NCBI GenBank assembly: GCA_024195265.1
Contig: JAJLRJ010000009.1
Span: forward strand, 613,501 to 677,500
Length of the DNA stretch: 64,000 nt
Direction of reading: 5' to 3'
Origin: Dendrophyllia cribrosa
Lineage: Eukaryota; Cnidaria; Anthozoa; Scleractinia; Dendrophylliidae
Shown here: positions 12,555 through 27,186 of the stretch, piece after piece
How the letters are laid out: each line of letters opens with the position of its first letter
How positions within the stretch are numbered: position 1 is the stretch's first letter
Notes under the pieces: generated by a model
Seen by the model: the letters and a program-made list of their open reading frames with translations, nothing else
Databases searched by the model: none
Told to the model about the DNA's origin: nothing
Made by a program: the position numbers and the translations under genes

Positions 12555-12555
12555 C
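12390..12555. repeat. (ATT)n microsatellites
   Basis: Two ATT runs, about 12390-12420 and 12500-12555, separated by a short unique-looking segment containing GTACTCGCGTGC. Such runs often mark LINE 3' ends in this window. Confidence 0.85.
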
Positions 12556-12977
12556 AACGGAGAATAGTTCGCATAATTTCACTATTAATATACATCGATG
12601 TCTTCAATGTCACTTTCTTCGATAAGATAGCTTTGTGGCGTAGAATCTTTAATTGGTGGGGGGGGGGGGGGGGCTTATTAGAAAGGGGGCGCTTATTGGA
12701 CGGGGCGCAAATTCGAATCATTACGTGACATTTCATTGTAAAGTCAAGGGTGACTAGCTGTCAAAATAGCCTGCGCGCAGAAGAAATATGAGATGTCTGT
12801 GTTCAGGTTCCTGCAGTAAAAAAATCCTCAATCGCAATTTAAAATTGATATTCACTTAATTCTTTATCAGTGTACAAACTACTTATTTTATTACTGTTGC
12901 TGTTTTTTCGGCGCATTAAACTTCTCACCGGTATTCTGATCGCTGCATGATTTGGTTGCGGTATAAAGACGCGAGAG

Positions 12978-13703
12978 ATGAAGATCATTGGCACAGGACT
13001 GAGCAAAACCGGAACTACAAGCCTAGCGAGTGCTTTGCGGATTCTTGGATATAAAGTTTACGATCATGCAGAACACATTGAGATGCACGCTGATGATTGG
13101 CTCGCGATATATCGCGGTGAAAAGACGCCAGATTTCGTGTCCATGTACGAAGGTGTCGATGCTGTGACAGACCTCCCTGCGGCTTATTGGTACGAAGAAA
13201 TTCTTGAGGCCTTTGCAAATGCGAAGGTTATTCTAACCGTGCGAGAAAATGATGAAATATGAGTTCAAAGCTGGGTGAAACATCTCCGATTGACTCGAGA
13301 TTTAGATGTGTTTTCTAAGCTAGCTCTCGCGTTCGGCAAACCGCTGATAATGAAGCTCAGTAAGGCAGTAATCTATGCTGTTTATGGCAGTCTCGATCCT
13401 ACGGCAACTAGCTTATTCAAAAAGAAGTATAATGCACACAACGAGAGGGTACAGACTGTTACTCCGGCGGAAAAACTGCTGGTTTACAACGTTAAGCAGG
13501 GCTGGGGTCCTTTGTGTCAATTTCTCGGAGTCGATGCTCCTTCAGAGGAATTTCCACATCAAAATATTGCAGGTTCGTACGTTCGTGGACGCAATGCTAC
13601 TTTCATCAAACAAGTGAAACATGAGCTTATTTTTTTGATATTTCCTGCGTTGTTGATTTTGTTGAGTATCTTTGTGTATATATTTTTGTACTGGGGCCAA
13701 TGA
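12978..13703 (+). pseudogene. Sulfotransferase-like single-exon gene with one in-frame stop
   Basis: The frame opens MKIIGTGLSKTGTTSLASAL, a P-loop-like 5'-phosphosulfate binding segment typical of sulfotransferase (Sulfotransfer_4-type) proteins. It continues through DFVSMYEGVDAVTDLPAAYW and AKVILTVREN. Codon 95 (13260-13262) is TGA. Reading simply continues in the same frame, VQSWVKHLRL onward, to TAA or TGA at 13701-13703. I recall a tryptophan at this site in relatives, so one G-to-A change would explain it. The C-terminus ends in a hydrophobic segment (LIFLIFPALLILLSIFVYIF) that could be a membrane anchor. No other damage is seen, so the lesion is recent, a polymorphism or an assembly error. 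TATAAAG lies at about 12961-12967, very close to the start codon. Confidence 0.8.
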
Positions 13704-14640
13704 ACACTATCATTTTCGACCTACCCTGATTCCCCTAACAACTTGGTGTAAGGAGCTGGTAGTTTTGGTGGTGTTTAAGCCTTCAAGGGAATCTGGTGTG
13801 CCTTGAGTAACCAGACGTTAGTTGGTAGTTTATGTCCAGAACATGCACAGCCGCCATCACTAATGGCACCGCTAGTTTAAATTTATGTTTGGAGGATGGT
13901 ATGGCCATTCCCGTTTGTTTCTCGTGACAGCGCTGTCATGATCATTTCACGTGACTGGTGACCAATCCCCTGGCGACATACAGAGTCTCACTTCGACGCG
14001 CTGTCGAGCTCCAATATCAGCGTTTGGTTTCCAGTTTTGAGCGCCTATCATGTCAGATGGTCTAGCTAATAATAAAAGCTTTATTAATAATTTAAGAAAT
14101 ATCTTAATTGCATAAGATGCTAATTGTGGAATAGGAGTAGTTTTGCTCCTAATTTTACTTTCTTTGCGTAAGTAATAATAGTGAACTGTTAAGACGTCCG
14201 ACCAACAGTTGCACTCTTTTTTAATTATTTTCACTGAAATTCAACTTAGCTCTATTGCAAATACTTTGTTTAACCTGGAATAAAATAAACAAAAACCTGC
14301 TCAGTCAGTCAGTTATTCTTACCAATAACGTGACTTTTAATAAACATGCAGTGATTCTTCGTGTAGCCTGACCTACCGACACTGGGGAGAAAACTAGAGA
14401 CCGTCCAGTTTTCTCCCGTGTTGGGTTGGTGCGGCCACTTAGGCTAATCTGAATGATATCTTTTTCGATATATTATTAAACTTGAGAATAAAGCAGCGCC
14501 ACTTTCATCATGGGGGTTTCAAATCTCCGAGTAGGAAGGGTTCATAGCCGCAATAAGATCTGATTTGGACCGAGGGTCCAAATCCGCGGGGGGCGGGGAT
14601 CCAAATCCCGGAAATAGGCGTGATACTCAATCCGAGATGC
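13704..14640. other. Intergenic, repeat fragments
   Basis: No gene seen. 14067-14122 holds a LINE-type tail (AAGCTTTATTAATAATTT) like the one at 1390. Around 14385-14418 there is a small foldback, GGGAGAAAACTAGAGACC against CCGTCCAGTTTTCTCCC. Confidence 0.5.
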
Positions 14641-14815
14641 ATGGCGGTCACGTGTGTTTGGATCGTATGGCTTGCTCTTGTTCAACTTGGCTTTGTTGCT
14701 TATGGAGTTGTTGTTTCAAAGTTTGCTAAGGAATCTTTTGCTTGATTCGTGATGGGGGCGCTGCTTCCAGTGCTTTCGTTTCTGAGAAGACAATCCTACC
14801 TTGAAGTGACGTTTG
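14641..14815 (+). pseudogene. Relic of transporter exon 1
   Basis: Starts ATGGCGGTCACGTGTGTTTG and follows exon 1 of the EamA transporters: MAVTCVWIVWLALVQLGF, then VVSKFAKES. One valine-valine pair is missing and a stop comes soon after (TGA in ...SFA*). Later matches (GCGCTGCTTCCAGTGCTTTC, TTTCTGAGAAGACAATCC) correspond to the copy-1 exon near ..CFPVLLLAAFVSEKTIQ, so it resembles the minus-strand gene more than its neighbour. No exon 2 follows. It is a broken duplicate. Confidence 0.8.
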
Positions 14816-14959
14816 AGTTTAGTTATCAACCTCTTCCCCAGGGTATCTCTTCTTCCTGTCCTCTGGAGCGAGAGAGAGCTCCCCCCCCCCCCCCCCCCCA
14901 CCCCCTTTGGTCTAGTCTGGTCACGTGTCTCTTGGACAATTACGTCAAGTAATTTCTTA

Positions 14960-15349
14960 CTGTATAGAGTACCGAAGTGTGACGTCACACTTGTGAAATT
15001 ATGGGATTTGATTAGATATTCGGAAAGGGCATGATGAAAAATGCCCGCTTGCCAAAAATCAGCATCTAATTGCAATTTGGGGGTGAGATATTGGCACCGT
15101 TATGCTCTGATGACTCCATACAAACCTTTCTAATTTTTGCCTTGGTTCATTAAATGAACCAAGGCAAAAATTAGAAAGGTTTGTATGGAATCATCAGAGC
15201 ATAACGGTGCCAATATCTCACCCCCAAATTGCAATTAGATGCTGATTTTTGGCAAGCGGGCATTTTTCGTCATGCCCTTTCCGAATATCTAATCAAATCC
15301 CATAATTTCACAAATTTAGTTTTTGTGACGTCATCACTTCGGTACTCTA
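14960..15349. repeat. Near-perfect 390-bp palindrome (foldback MITE)
   Basis: Left arm from ATAGAGTACCGAAGTG, right arm ending CACTTCGGTACTCTAT, with a centre of one base at about 15156 (GGTTCATT-A-AATGAACC). The inner arms match almost base for base (GGTGAGATATTGGCACCG against CGGTGCCAATATCTCACC). There is essentially no loop, so it could extrude as a cruciform. It lies 84 bp upstream of the start codon of transporter copy 2. Confidence 0.9.
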
Positions 15350-15432
15350 TTGCCTTTTCCGGAAAGGTGTGGGGTGCGTGGGTTACCTTTAAAACCGGAA
15401 GTGCGTGACGATGTTGAGTAACGCAAACCATA

Positions 15433-17809
15433 ATGGCGGTCGCGAGTGTTTGGATTGTATGGCTTGCTCTTGTTGTTGTTCAACTTGGCTTTGGAGCTTA
15501 TGGAGTTATTGTTTCAAAGTTTGCTAAAGAGAACAAAGCAGATCCTTTAATCTTCAGCTTGATTCGAAACGGTTGCAGTTTTCCGTTGCTTTTAATTGCT
15601 GCCCTTTTATCCAAGGAGAGAATTCAAATTCCTTCCCCGAGGTGAGACGGTCCTACTTATACTTTTGACTTGTGAGTTTTTGCTTTTATTATTTAAATTG
15701 ACTAAAATCCAGTCAGAAGGATTTCAACTTCTTTTATAATGGTTTTGTAAAGGACTTAAAAAAGCTGAAGCAGTTTTAGCTTAGGAAATATGTCGAAAAA
15801 AGGAGACGTCTACACGCAGGCTATTTTTTTTTTGCTGAATCATTGTTTGCCGAAATCTTAGAAATCACTCTGGTATGATTTGTAATTAATTAATTCTGCT
15901 TAATTATTAGGGAGGACTTAAATACACCGCAATAACAGCTAAGGGTAGAATAAATCCTAACGAAATGATTGAATGTTTGTAACTGCATTCAGAAATTGTG
16001 ATTACATAAATTAATAACTGATTTAAAAACCTTAACCCTGACACCTCTTTGTTTGTCATTATCCCTGGCATGTGTTGGTTAAATTTTACGTTAATCCGTC
16101 CAGTCTGCATGCCCTAAAAATTCGTTCATAACCAACATACTCTCACAAAAATCAAGTGCAAGATTTTTAGCTCGTAAAGTTTCGTAATCAACAACACGCC
16201 TCCACAGGAAATTAAGCTTATATCACGTAAGCGTCAACACATGCACACGCGATGGTTACAGCCATGCTCCGTCACGCGTGACCAGTAATCTCGTAATCCA
16301 CAAGACTGAAATGAACATTTCAATATTTCTTTGTAACGCACGAGATTTGAATGAAACCTTGAAGATCTCTCTGAAAAACACTTTGAAAGTCACAAGTTAC
16401 TTCGCTACACGCATAAAAAACCTAATATTGTTCGGATATGTAACATTTCAAATAAAATGGTATTTTGTTGGTCTTTGTTTCCGAAATTGCGGTAAAATTC
16501 TCACGGGAATTCCGAATCTCGGAATGAGTTTACGAAACCGATGCGTAAACTTGAAAACTCCATTCATATTTTCAAAAATACTGGTGACGGAGCATGGCTG
16601 TAAACTTATTGCGTCGACGAAGGAGACGCTTCCTAATCTTGTCGGCTAGGCGGAACGAATGAAGAAAAGTGTCGGTACCAAATCTGCGCCATCTTGAAAC
16701 GTCACAATAGTATCACAACGTACAACGTTCCACAACTACAAGCCGGCCCTAAATTAAGAAAGAACCAGGAACATGCCTGAAACGCGAATGCCATGTCACA
16801 ACGAGGTACCTAAGGAGACGCACTTTAATCTGTGATTACTTCTAGTCTAAACTTTTAAATGATCGGCATATTTTGAGCCTGATTTTTTTCTTTGTTTTCT
16901 TCATTTACCAGGGATCTTCCCCTTTTTATCGTCCTTGGCTTAGGAATGTTTGGAAATCAGATACTGTATCTTCTTGGCGTTTATTACACCAATGCTGACA
17001 TCACTGTAATATTTCAACCCGCCATTCCCGTATGGACTGCCTTACTCGCCATCATTGTGCGAATAGAGCCATTCCCAGACTTCCATACCTTGCGGGGCTG
17101 GGCCAAGTGTCTCGGAATTCTCCTCGCTGCATCAGGCGCTATAGTGATGACATTGCCAGGATTACAAAAGAACTCTGGTGAACAGGCAGACAACGGTGGC
17201 TCCAGTAACTCTGGTAAAATCCATTTGTGGGGGTACATATTTCCCCTGGCAAACTCATTTTCCATGGCGGGGTACGTTCTTATACAAAAAAAATTCATCT
17301 TTAACAAAGAGGACTCTTGTTGGAAAACTAAACCTGTTTTGATCACCGCTTGGATTACTTTGTTTGCCATAATTTTCATGGCTTTGGCCTCGCTGTACTA
17401 TGTCAGTAAGCCAGAGAAATTCACGTATTTCCCCAAGGAGGAAATCTACCCGATTCTCTACGCTATTTTCATAGGCTCTACTCTGTGCTATCTTTTAATT
17501 TCCTGGTGTAACATGCAGATTTCTGCGTCACTTGTCACAGCAACCTGGCCTCTTCAGGTGCTGTTCTGCACCATCTTGTCGTATTTCGTTTTAGGGGAGG
17601 ACCTAAATACACTGGAGTATTTGGGGGGCGGGTTCATTGTTTTTGGACTTATTTTGGTCTTGTGGTCCAATTATGTGGAGGAAAACAAAAGGAGAGATGA
17701 AGAGTTAAAAAACTTGCTCCAGGGGTCAAACAGCTATTCAGTAAACGTGTCGCAGTATAACACATTTGTTCCTGAAGTTCATCCTGCTGAGAGATACAGA
17801 GTGAACTAG
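15433..17809 (+). CDS. EamA/DMT-family transporter, WAT1-like (copy 2)
   Basis: Paralogue of the minus-strand gene at 5799-10336 with the same two-exon structure: 15433-15641 and 16912-17809, split AG|G arginine codon, 368 residues. Exon 1 begins MAVASVWIVWLALVVVQLGF. Exon 2 carries the second part of EamA half one (MFGNQILYLLGVYY, FQPAIPVWTALLAIIVRIEP) and all of half two (WGYIFPLANSFSMAGYVLIQ, LVTATWPLQVLFCTILSYFV). The tail is hydrophilic and ends ERYRVN. It probably sits in the plasma membrane or an organelle membrane; the substrate is not known. ATAATAAATAATAA about 90 bp past the stop may supply a polyadenylation signal. The two genes diverge from a 5-kb spacer. The foldback at 14960-15349 occupies the place where the core promoter would be expected. 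Confidence 0.9.
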
Positions 17810-18758
17810 AGATTTGAACACTAAAAAGACATTTAATGAGGTATATTAATAATCTTCAATTATTTCAGGTTTACTGAATTCCACGTTTGGTTCTTTTAAT
17901 AATAAATAATAATAATAATAATAATAACGAATATTTTAATAGTATGTAACCCATCAGTGTATGAAACACTGTTATCAATGGGGTCCTGTAATATAGTTTG
18001 ATGTAGAGGTAAGCCTTAATGTTTCAACCTTAGCTAGAGTGGTTTCAATTAATTTCATAATTGTGCAGTTACAAGAAGTATCCATACTCCCCCCATGGAG
18101 GATCACTGGAAATTCTGAGGGGGAGGGGTTTCCAAAGGGGTGGGGAGGGGGAGCTCAAACATGGCAGAGGTATGGATATATCTTCCGGAACAACACTGTC
18201 ATTGAGACTTCTTTGAAGTATAAATAGATTGAAAAAGATTGAGAATACTTATAACTGCTAATTAGTAACGATTATAACAAAAATATCTATCTATTTGAAA
18301 TACAAAGCAAAATAATGGTTGCGATCTCCATTCCTTTTGAGGGGCAAAAGTTGTAAATTGGTAAATCGAAAAGGAGTATATTATTATTTCAGTACCTTTT
18401 AGGATGTCGAACCAAAAAAATATAACGGATGTTCATGTGTTGTTTAAGAATTGTTACTTCTTAGGGGTGAAAATGAATTTATAAGCCATGCCCACAAAAC
18501 GAGATTCTGGTATCTTTAATTGTATTTTTTTTAAATTCCAACAATCACTCCCGCCTTTTTTACATGGGAGTCCACCCCTGCAGCAATAGTAACCATAATA
18601 ATTATCTACGCTTCAAGTCAGCGCTTGTATGAAATAACTTGAGCATCTTGACAGGCTTTTGGCTGAAGTTTTCCATGCATGAAAGTGAAAATCAATACAG
18701 TGTCGATTAAAGCCGTAAGAAGGAAAATTCGAGTAAGAGCAATGATACTCAAGATAAT
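17810..18758. other. Intergenic, repeat fragments
   Basis: Contains an AAT microsatellite (17899-17927). Around 18400-18580 there is a degraded copy of the repeat at 59268-59562 (shared AGGGGTGAAAATGAATTT and CAAAACGAGATTCTGGTA). No gene is seen. Confidence 0.6.
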
Positions 18759-18996
18759 TTAAAGGAGAAGGTCATTCCAAAATGGCACATTTTTTTCTTT
18801 CCGCCATTAAAAAGTTAATGTAAAGATATGGTACTTACCAAAATTTCAGCTTCCAAAGAGCTTTTGAACCTAATAAAATCCTTGTCCAAAGTAGCCCAAA
18901 ATTCCTGCACGATTGCCGCCATCTTGAAATATACTTATAGCAACCTGGCGATGCACGCGTGACGTCAATGAGTCCCAAACTCGTTTGTAAATCAAA

Positions 18997-19245
18997 ATGG
19001 CTGCTCTGGGGCCGTATCGCTTTTAACCAGAGAGTGTTCCAGATGCAAATGAAGGTTCTGATGATGAAGACAATGGAGCAGAAAGACTTTTAAACTTAAA
19101 CTGGTGTACCTGCGGTAGATGGAACTAAGAGAGTCCGCAAGAGACTGCATCTGTTGTTTAGAAGAACCGGAGTCGGAAAACAAGTTCACAGAAGGTACTT
19201 TGTACAGTTTGCACGCCAGTTTAAAGGCGATCACGTTTACTGATG
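18997..19245 (+). pseudogene. P2X7-like cysteine-rich domain gene fragment
   Basis: Reads MAALGPYRF, then a stop, then an acidic stretch (SDDEDNGAERLLNLN), WCTCGRW, another frame change, and RESARDCICCLEEPESENKF. The W-C-x-C-G followed by E-S-x-x-x-C-x-C-C pattern is the zinc-binding core of the P2X7 intracellular-type domain, common in cnidarian transposon-linked proteins. At least two stops or frameshifts break it and it ends at about 19245, where the nested element begins. It starts just inside the left TIR. Confidence 0.65.
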
Positions 19246-19374
19246 ACTGTTATTTTCAAAATAATGAATGATACTGAGGATCAATACCTGTATCATTTAT
19301 TGTATTTATCGGCAACTGAAGGGATCCGCAAGATGAGGATCGAAACCGATATTGCCTGACCATTTACCAAACTA

Positions 19375-21970
19375 ATGTCGGAGAAAATCCTAAATCCAGA
19401 AGGACTAATAGTAGTCCCTGGCCCGAACAGTGAAGAAGACCATGAAGAAATGGAGCTACCAGACAGCCAACAAGAAGACGAATTTCCTGACGAGCCAGAA
19501 GACGATGAACAGATCCCTTGCAGCCAAAGAACTCCCAAAGTCAGGAAATCGAGAGGGCAAAACCACGTTCCCGGCAATAGCAGAAACGGCCGCCACAGCC
19601 AAACCTGGCCCGCCGAAGCGGAGAAACAAGAACATGCAGAAAAAGCGATCAAATCGCTGAAAAGACATACGGAGAAACAAACTTGCCAGCCGTCCCTTCA
19701 ATACAGGGCTCGGGCTCGCATTAACATGATTAATGCGGACGACGATTTCAAAACAGACATAAGACGCATTAGGAAAAATGTCGAACAAGAATACGTGAAA
19801 GCTCTCACACGTTTTCGCTACAGAGAGATCGACCGTTTTAGAGTAGAACTTAAAAAGGAAAGAGACCGAAAGCTCCTAGCAAAAATTTACGCACTGTAAA
19901 TAAGGAACGTTCTTTCAAGAAGCCAGCAGAAGCCAGCGCCTTCGGCGCCTAGAGAAAAGATTGTAAACATGAGCAATGTACATAAGGTAGCAGAGAAAAT
20001 TCAACAGAAGATTTCTCAATTCAGCGAAATGATGTCAAAACTAGAAGGCATTCAGAACAAACAAGTTAAACAGTATACATGCCTTTTTTCTGAGTCTCAT
20101 TATAAAAACGGGGCCATTAATAAACCATTTAAAGTCACTTCACACTAAAGAAAAACAAACAAAGCCATTCAAAGTCGGCCGAGCAAGTAAAAAGCGAAAT
20201 GAACGCAAAAAATCAAGCACAAAAAAGAACTTAATACACGTTTAGAGAAAAACAAAAAACACATCAAAAACCTCTCTGATAAAGAACTTACAAATGATCA
20301 GATCAATTTACTAGGAAGAGGTTTGAAATATATTCCTACACCCGTGACAAACGAAATACAAATTAAAAGGCAACTCTTGCGTGACTTCGATCAGTTCGCA
20401 AGAAGAATGCGTCTACAATACATTTTTCACGGGGAAAACAAAAAAACCTCACCCTTTCCACGTTAAATCTTCGTGGAACCCACCAGTGCAACCATCAGTT
20501 GCACTTGAAAGCTATTTAGAAGAGGTTAAAACTCAGTTCGCGGAAATACAAATCGTAAAACCTAGACATAATCTCAATTCCGCTGAGTGTGAGGCACTCA
20601 AAACCTTAAACGTGACACCGAAATCAACCTTAAAAAGGCTGACAAAGGAACAACTACTATGGTTCTAAACACGGAAGATAAAAGAAGGTCAAAACCTATT
20701 AGATAACGAAAAACATTACAGACCTCTTCCAGAACCCATGGTTAAAGAAACATACTTCAGAGTTCAACAACTAATTGACAAACTCTGCAGTGTTATGGAA
20801 ATTACATAGATGAAATGACTAAAAAGGGGCAGTGTCAAACACCAGACCCGCCTCGTATCCCAATATTTTACACCCTCACAAAGATACACAAACCGACCCC
20901 TGTCGGAAGACCAATTATATCAGGGTGTGATGGCCCAACAGAAAAACTATCATCATTCGTTGACAAACTCATTCAGCCGATAGCACAACAACAGAAGTCA
21001 TATCCCAAAGATACGACTCATTTCATCAAGTTTGTAGAACAAACGAAAGTCCCAGAAAACACAATCTTTGGTCAAACTCTATGGACTTAACGAGCCTATA
21101 TACGAATATCCCACAAGAGGAAGGAATTAACATAGTATGCAAGGCCTATGACGCCTTTCAGAACTCATTCCATTTTGATGGAAAAAACTACCTTCAAACC
21201 CACGGAACTGCCAGAGGCACTAAAATGGCAGTCGCTTTTGCAAACATTTTCGTGGCAAAGGTAGAAACAGAAATCATAAGTCAAAGTGCTTTAAAACCGC
21301 TCGTTTGGAAACGTTTTATTGGTGACATTTTTTCCCTTTGGGACACAACCAAAGGAGAAATACTACGGTTCATTGGACATGCTAACAAACATCATACAAG
21401 TATAAACTCATACGGCTGATATATCCGAAACAGAAATATTCTTCTTGGGCACTAACGTTTACAAAGGCGAGAGCCGATTCATAGCTGAATCGGTGCTCGA
21501 TGTACGCACCCATTTCAAAGCAACTGAAACTTTTCAGTACACCCATTATTCAAGATGCCACCCATCTGGTGTCAAAAAAGGTTTCATCAAAGGAGAAGCT
21601 CTCAGACTTCTCAGAACTAACTCTTCAAAAAACATTATTTCAAGAGAACATAAATACTTCAAAGCACATCTACCTGAAAGAGGTTACCCAGAGAATTTTG
21701 TTCAAAGGGTCCTCTCAGAAGTTACTTTTGAAGACAGAAATAAAGCGCTCCAGCAAAAACAAAACGAAGACTGACAAGAAAATCCTGCCTTTTCAGGTAA
21801 CGAAATATCATCCATCGGTGCCTAACTTAAAACAGATCCTCATAAACAATGGCATCTTGTAAAACAGCAGCCATTACTAAACGATATATACGAAGAACCG
21901 CCCCTAATATCATACATAACGGAACGGTCTCTAAAAGATATACTCGTAAGAGCTGACCTTTTTAAAGGCT
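19375..21970 (+). pseudogene. Penelope-like element ORF, degenerate
   Basis: An N-terminal open frame (19375-19899) is acidic, then basic. After several stops come recognisable Penelope-type reverse transcriptase blocks: RIPIFYTLTKIHKP and GRPIISGCDGPTEKLSSFVD (20815-21090), DLTSLYTNIPQEEGI and GTKMAVAFANIF (21081-21419), and ETFQYTHYSRCHPSGVKKGF (21445-21774). The end reads LKDILVRADLFKG. The catalytic motif that should read IDDIF is IGDIF here (GGT at 21321-21323), so the enzyme would be dead even without the stops. No GIY-YIG endonuclease follows before the THAP remnant, so the 3' end is missing. Confidence 0.8.
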
Positions 21971-22313
21971 AAAACACGCATGTGGGAGTCGCGTAGGCAT
22001 GCCACTCTTTATTACATTTTTGACAGGAGAGGACTTTTTCTTATAAATGGTGGGAACAGCATCTTGTTTTTTCTTTCTTTTGCTGGTTTTTCCACCCAGG
22101 AGACTGTGGGGGTGATCGAATTCAAAACAATCATCAGTGAAGTGCTCCCAACATGGTTTATGGTTTTGCCAAGAACTTTTTGTCCCGGCCAAGCTTGATT
22201 AGCCATTGTCGAGCGATTTTTCTTCTTGAAATAGGCAAACGATGGAAAGAAATACCTCTTTTGCTGTCTTTTGAAGACCTATTAGAACAATACGGTGCTG
22301 AACAAAACGGCAT
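21966..22313 (-). pseudogene. THAP-domain gene fragment
   Basis: On the minus strand from ATG at 22313: MPFCSAPYCSNRSS, then FHRLPISRRKIARQWL. After one frame change it reads KPCWEHFTDDCFEFD and KKKQDAVPTIY. Two cysteines near the start, then C-x2-H, and the DAVPTI box are the C2CH zinc signature of THAP DNA-binding domains. The frame change falls around 22160-22175. The protein is cut off where the nested reverse transcriptase begins. It starts about 56 bp inside the right TIR. Confidence 0.8.
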
Positions 22314-22586
22314 TTTGAAACAACAACAACTTTATCTTGCGAGTTCAATCTTCCCGCCAAACTTCAGCTTGGGACTCATTGACGTCACGCATGCATCGCC
22401 AGGTTGCTAAGTATATTTCAAGATGGCGGCAATCGTGCAGGATTTTTGGGCTACTTTGGACAAGGATTATATTAGGTTCAAAAGCTCTTTGGAAGCTGAA
22501 ATTTTGGTAAGTACTTTATCTTTACATTAACTGTTTATTAGAGAAAAGAAAAAAATGTGCCGTTTTGGAATGACCTTCTCCTTTAA

Positions 22587-22846
22587 TTATTTCAATTAAT
22601 GGCACTCACAACTCACTTCCTTTAGCACTTAACATGATCTAAATTTCCTTTTTAATATATACCCCTTTATGCCTGTAATTTTTTCTTAGTTTTTAATTAA
22701 TTTTAACCATTTTTAATTATTGGATATTTCATATTTTTATGAATTGTTATATTTTCTTAAGATAGATCATTATTTTAGCAGAGCCCCTCTGGATATATAT
22801 ACTAGCCACGTTGATAAATGGTCACCCTGCCTAATAAAAGTTCACA
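22587..22846. mobile_element. LINE-type 3' tail seeding the ACT array
   Basis: AT-rich sequence ending in CCCCTCTGGATATATATACT and GGTCACCCTGCCTAATAAAA, directly followed by the ACT array. The shape (conserved tail, AATAAA-like signal, then simple repeat) is that of a non-LTR retrotransposon 3' end. No coding part is left. Confidence 0.5.
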
Positions 22847-26165
<3,319 letters not shown>

Positions 26166-26935
26166 AAGAATTACTTAGCAGCCGAAACTGTACAGACATT
26201 TTTGATAACGAGAAGGGAAAAAATGTTGCTCGTGAATCTAAAAACTACAGTATATTAAATATCTTGGTGTATTGGTTGACAATAATATTTCCTGGAAATA
26301 CCATATTGACGCTATCACGACAAAAATCAGTACAACTGTAGGACTTATCTCCAAGTTACGACATTTCTTATCTCGTTTTGTTTTACTTCAAATTTATCGA
26401 ACATTAATTTAACCTTTTATAAGCTATGGTCTTGCTGTCTGAGTTCAGGCATGCAAAACTCATCTAAATAAAATTTTAATCCTCCAAAAGAAAGTTCTAC
26501 GCATGATATATTTTGTGGATTAACTCGTGAGCATGCGATCCCGCTATTTATTGACGCTGACATCTTACCTGTATCGTTCATGTATAATACAAGTCTATAG
26601 CTAGTATAATGCATGACATAAATAACAACATTTCACTACAAAATATCTTAAACCTATTTAAAAAAACTTCCAATGTTCATTCATACAATACGCGGTCATC
26701 GACCTCTGGTAAATTTTATGTAAAAAGCTCCAGGATGGATAAACTCAAAAATTCACTCTCTCGATTTGGCGTTAAACTTTGGAATGAGATACCTCACTTA
26801 TAAGAGATCTCCCAAGGAAAAAATTTGTAAAAACACTACACAATTTGCTACTTGATATTTTACAAAACAAAAATGACTATATTGAAACGCCTTTGATAAT
26901 AAAAAAAATTGATTTCTAGTTAAATTCAACAACAA
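26166..26935 (+). pseudogene. Non-LTR retrotransposon RT C-terminus, decayed
   Basis: Pieces read YLGVLVDNNISWKYHIDAIT, VGLISKLRHFLS, LILQKKVLRMIYF, NIHNS-like text and SSRMDKLKNSLSRFGVKLWN. This is the thumb and C-terminal region typical of CR1/L2-type LINE reverse transcriptases. It has several stops and frame changes. The 3' end at about 27100 carries TTG repeats and a TAC stub, consistent with a LINE tail. Confidence 0.75.
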
Positions 26936-27186
26936 TTATTTTATTTATTTAACTATTCATTCATTTTCTCTCAATTCTAAACTTTCTAATTGTAAAAAAT
27001 TGTAACTTTCTCTGTGTACTTTTTCTTTAATCTGCCCGCCTAGAATAGCCTTTGCTAAACGCGGGCAGCTAAAATGTAACTTTTTTTGAACATAAAGACT
27101 TTTTGTTGTTGTTGTTGTTACTACTCACTAACCGACTTATCTATTTACAAAGTATATTTTTGATCTCAATAAAAATTGAATTGAAC

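Larger units (their letters stand above)
18763..22582. mobile_element. Large TTAA-flanked TIR transposon, Kolobok-like, with nested RT
   Basis: Inverted ends of about 215 bp (18763-18978 and 22369-22582) begin AGGAGAAGGTCATTCCAAAA. Both sides are flanked by TTAA (18759-18762, 22583-22586). Inside, a broken P2X7-like domain gene runs rightward from the left end. A broken THAP-domain gene runs leftward from the right end. A degenerate Penelope-like reverse transcriptase occupies the middle. TTAA duplication together with a THAP protein fits the Kolobok superfamily (known for that pair of traits); piggyBac is the alternative. No recognisable transposase catalytic domain remains, so the element is not autonomous now. 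Confidence 0.75.

Noticed and set aside
13260..13262. Selenocysteine at the TGA of the sulfotransferase-like gene
   Set aside because: The family does not use selenocysteine and the site is expected to be tryptophan, so a nonsense change is far simpler.
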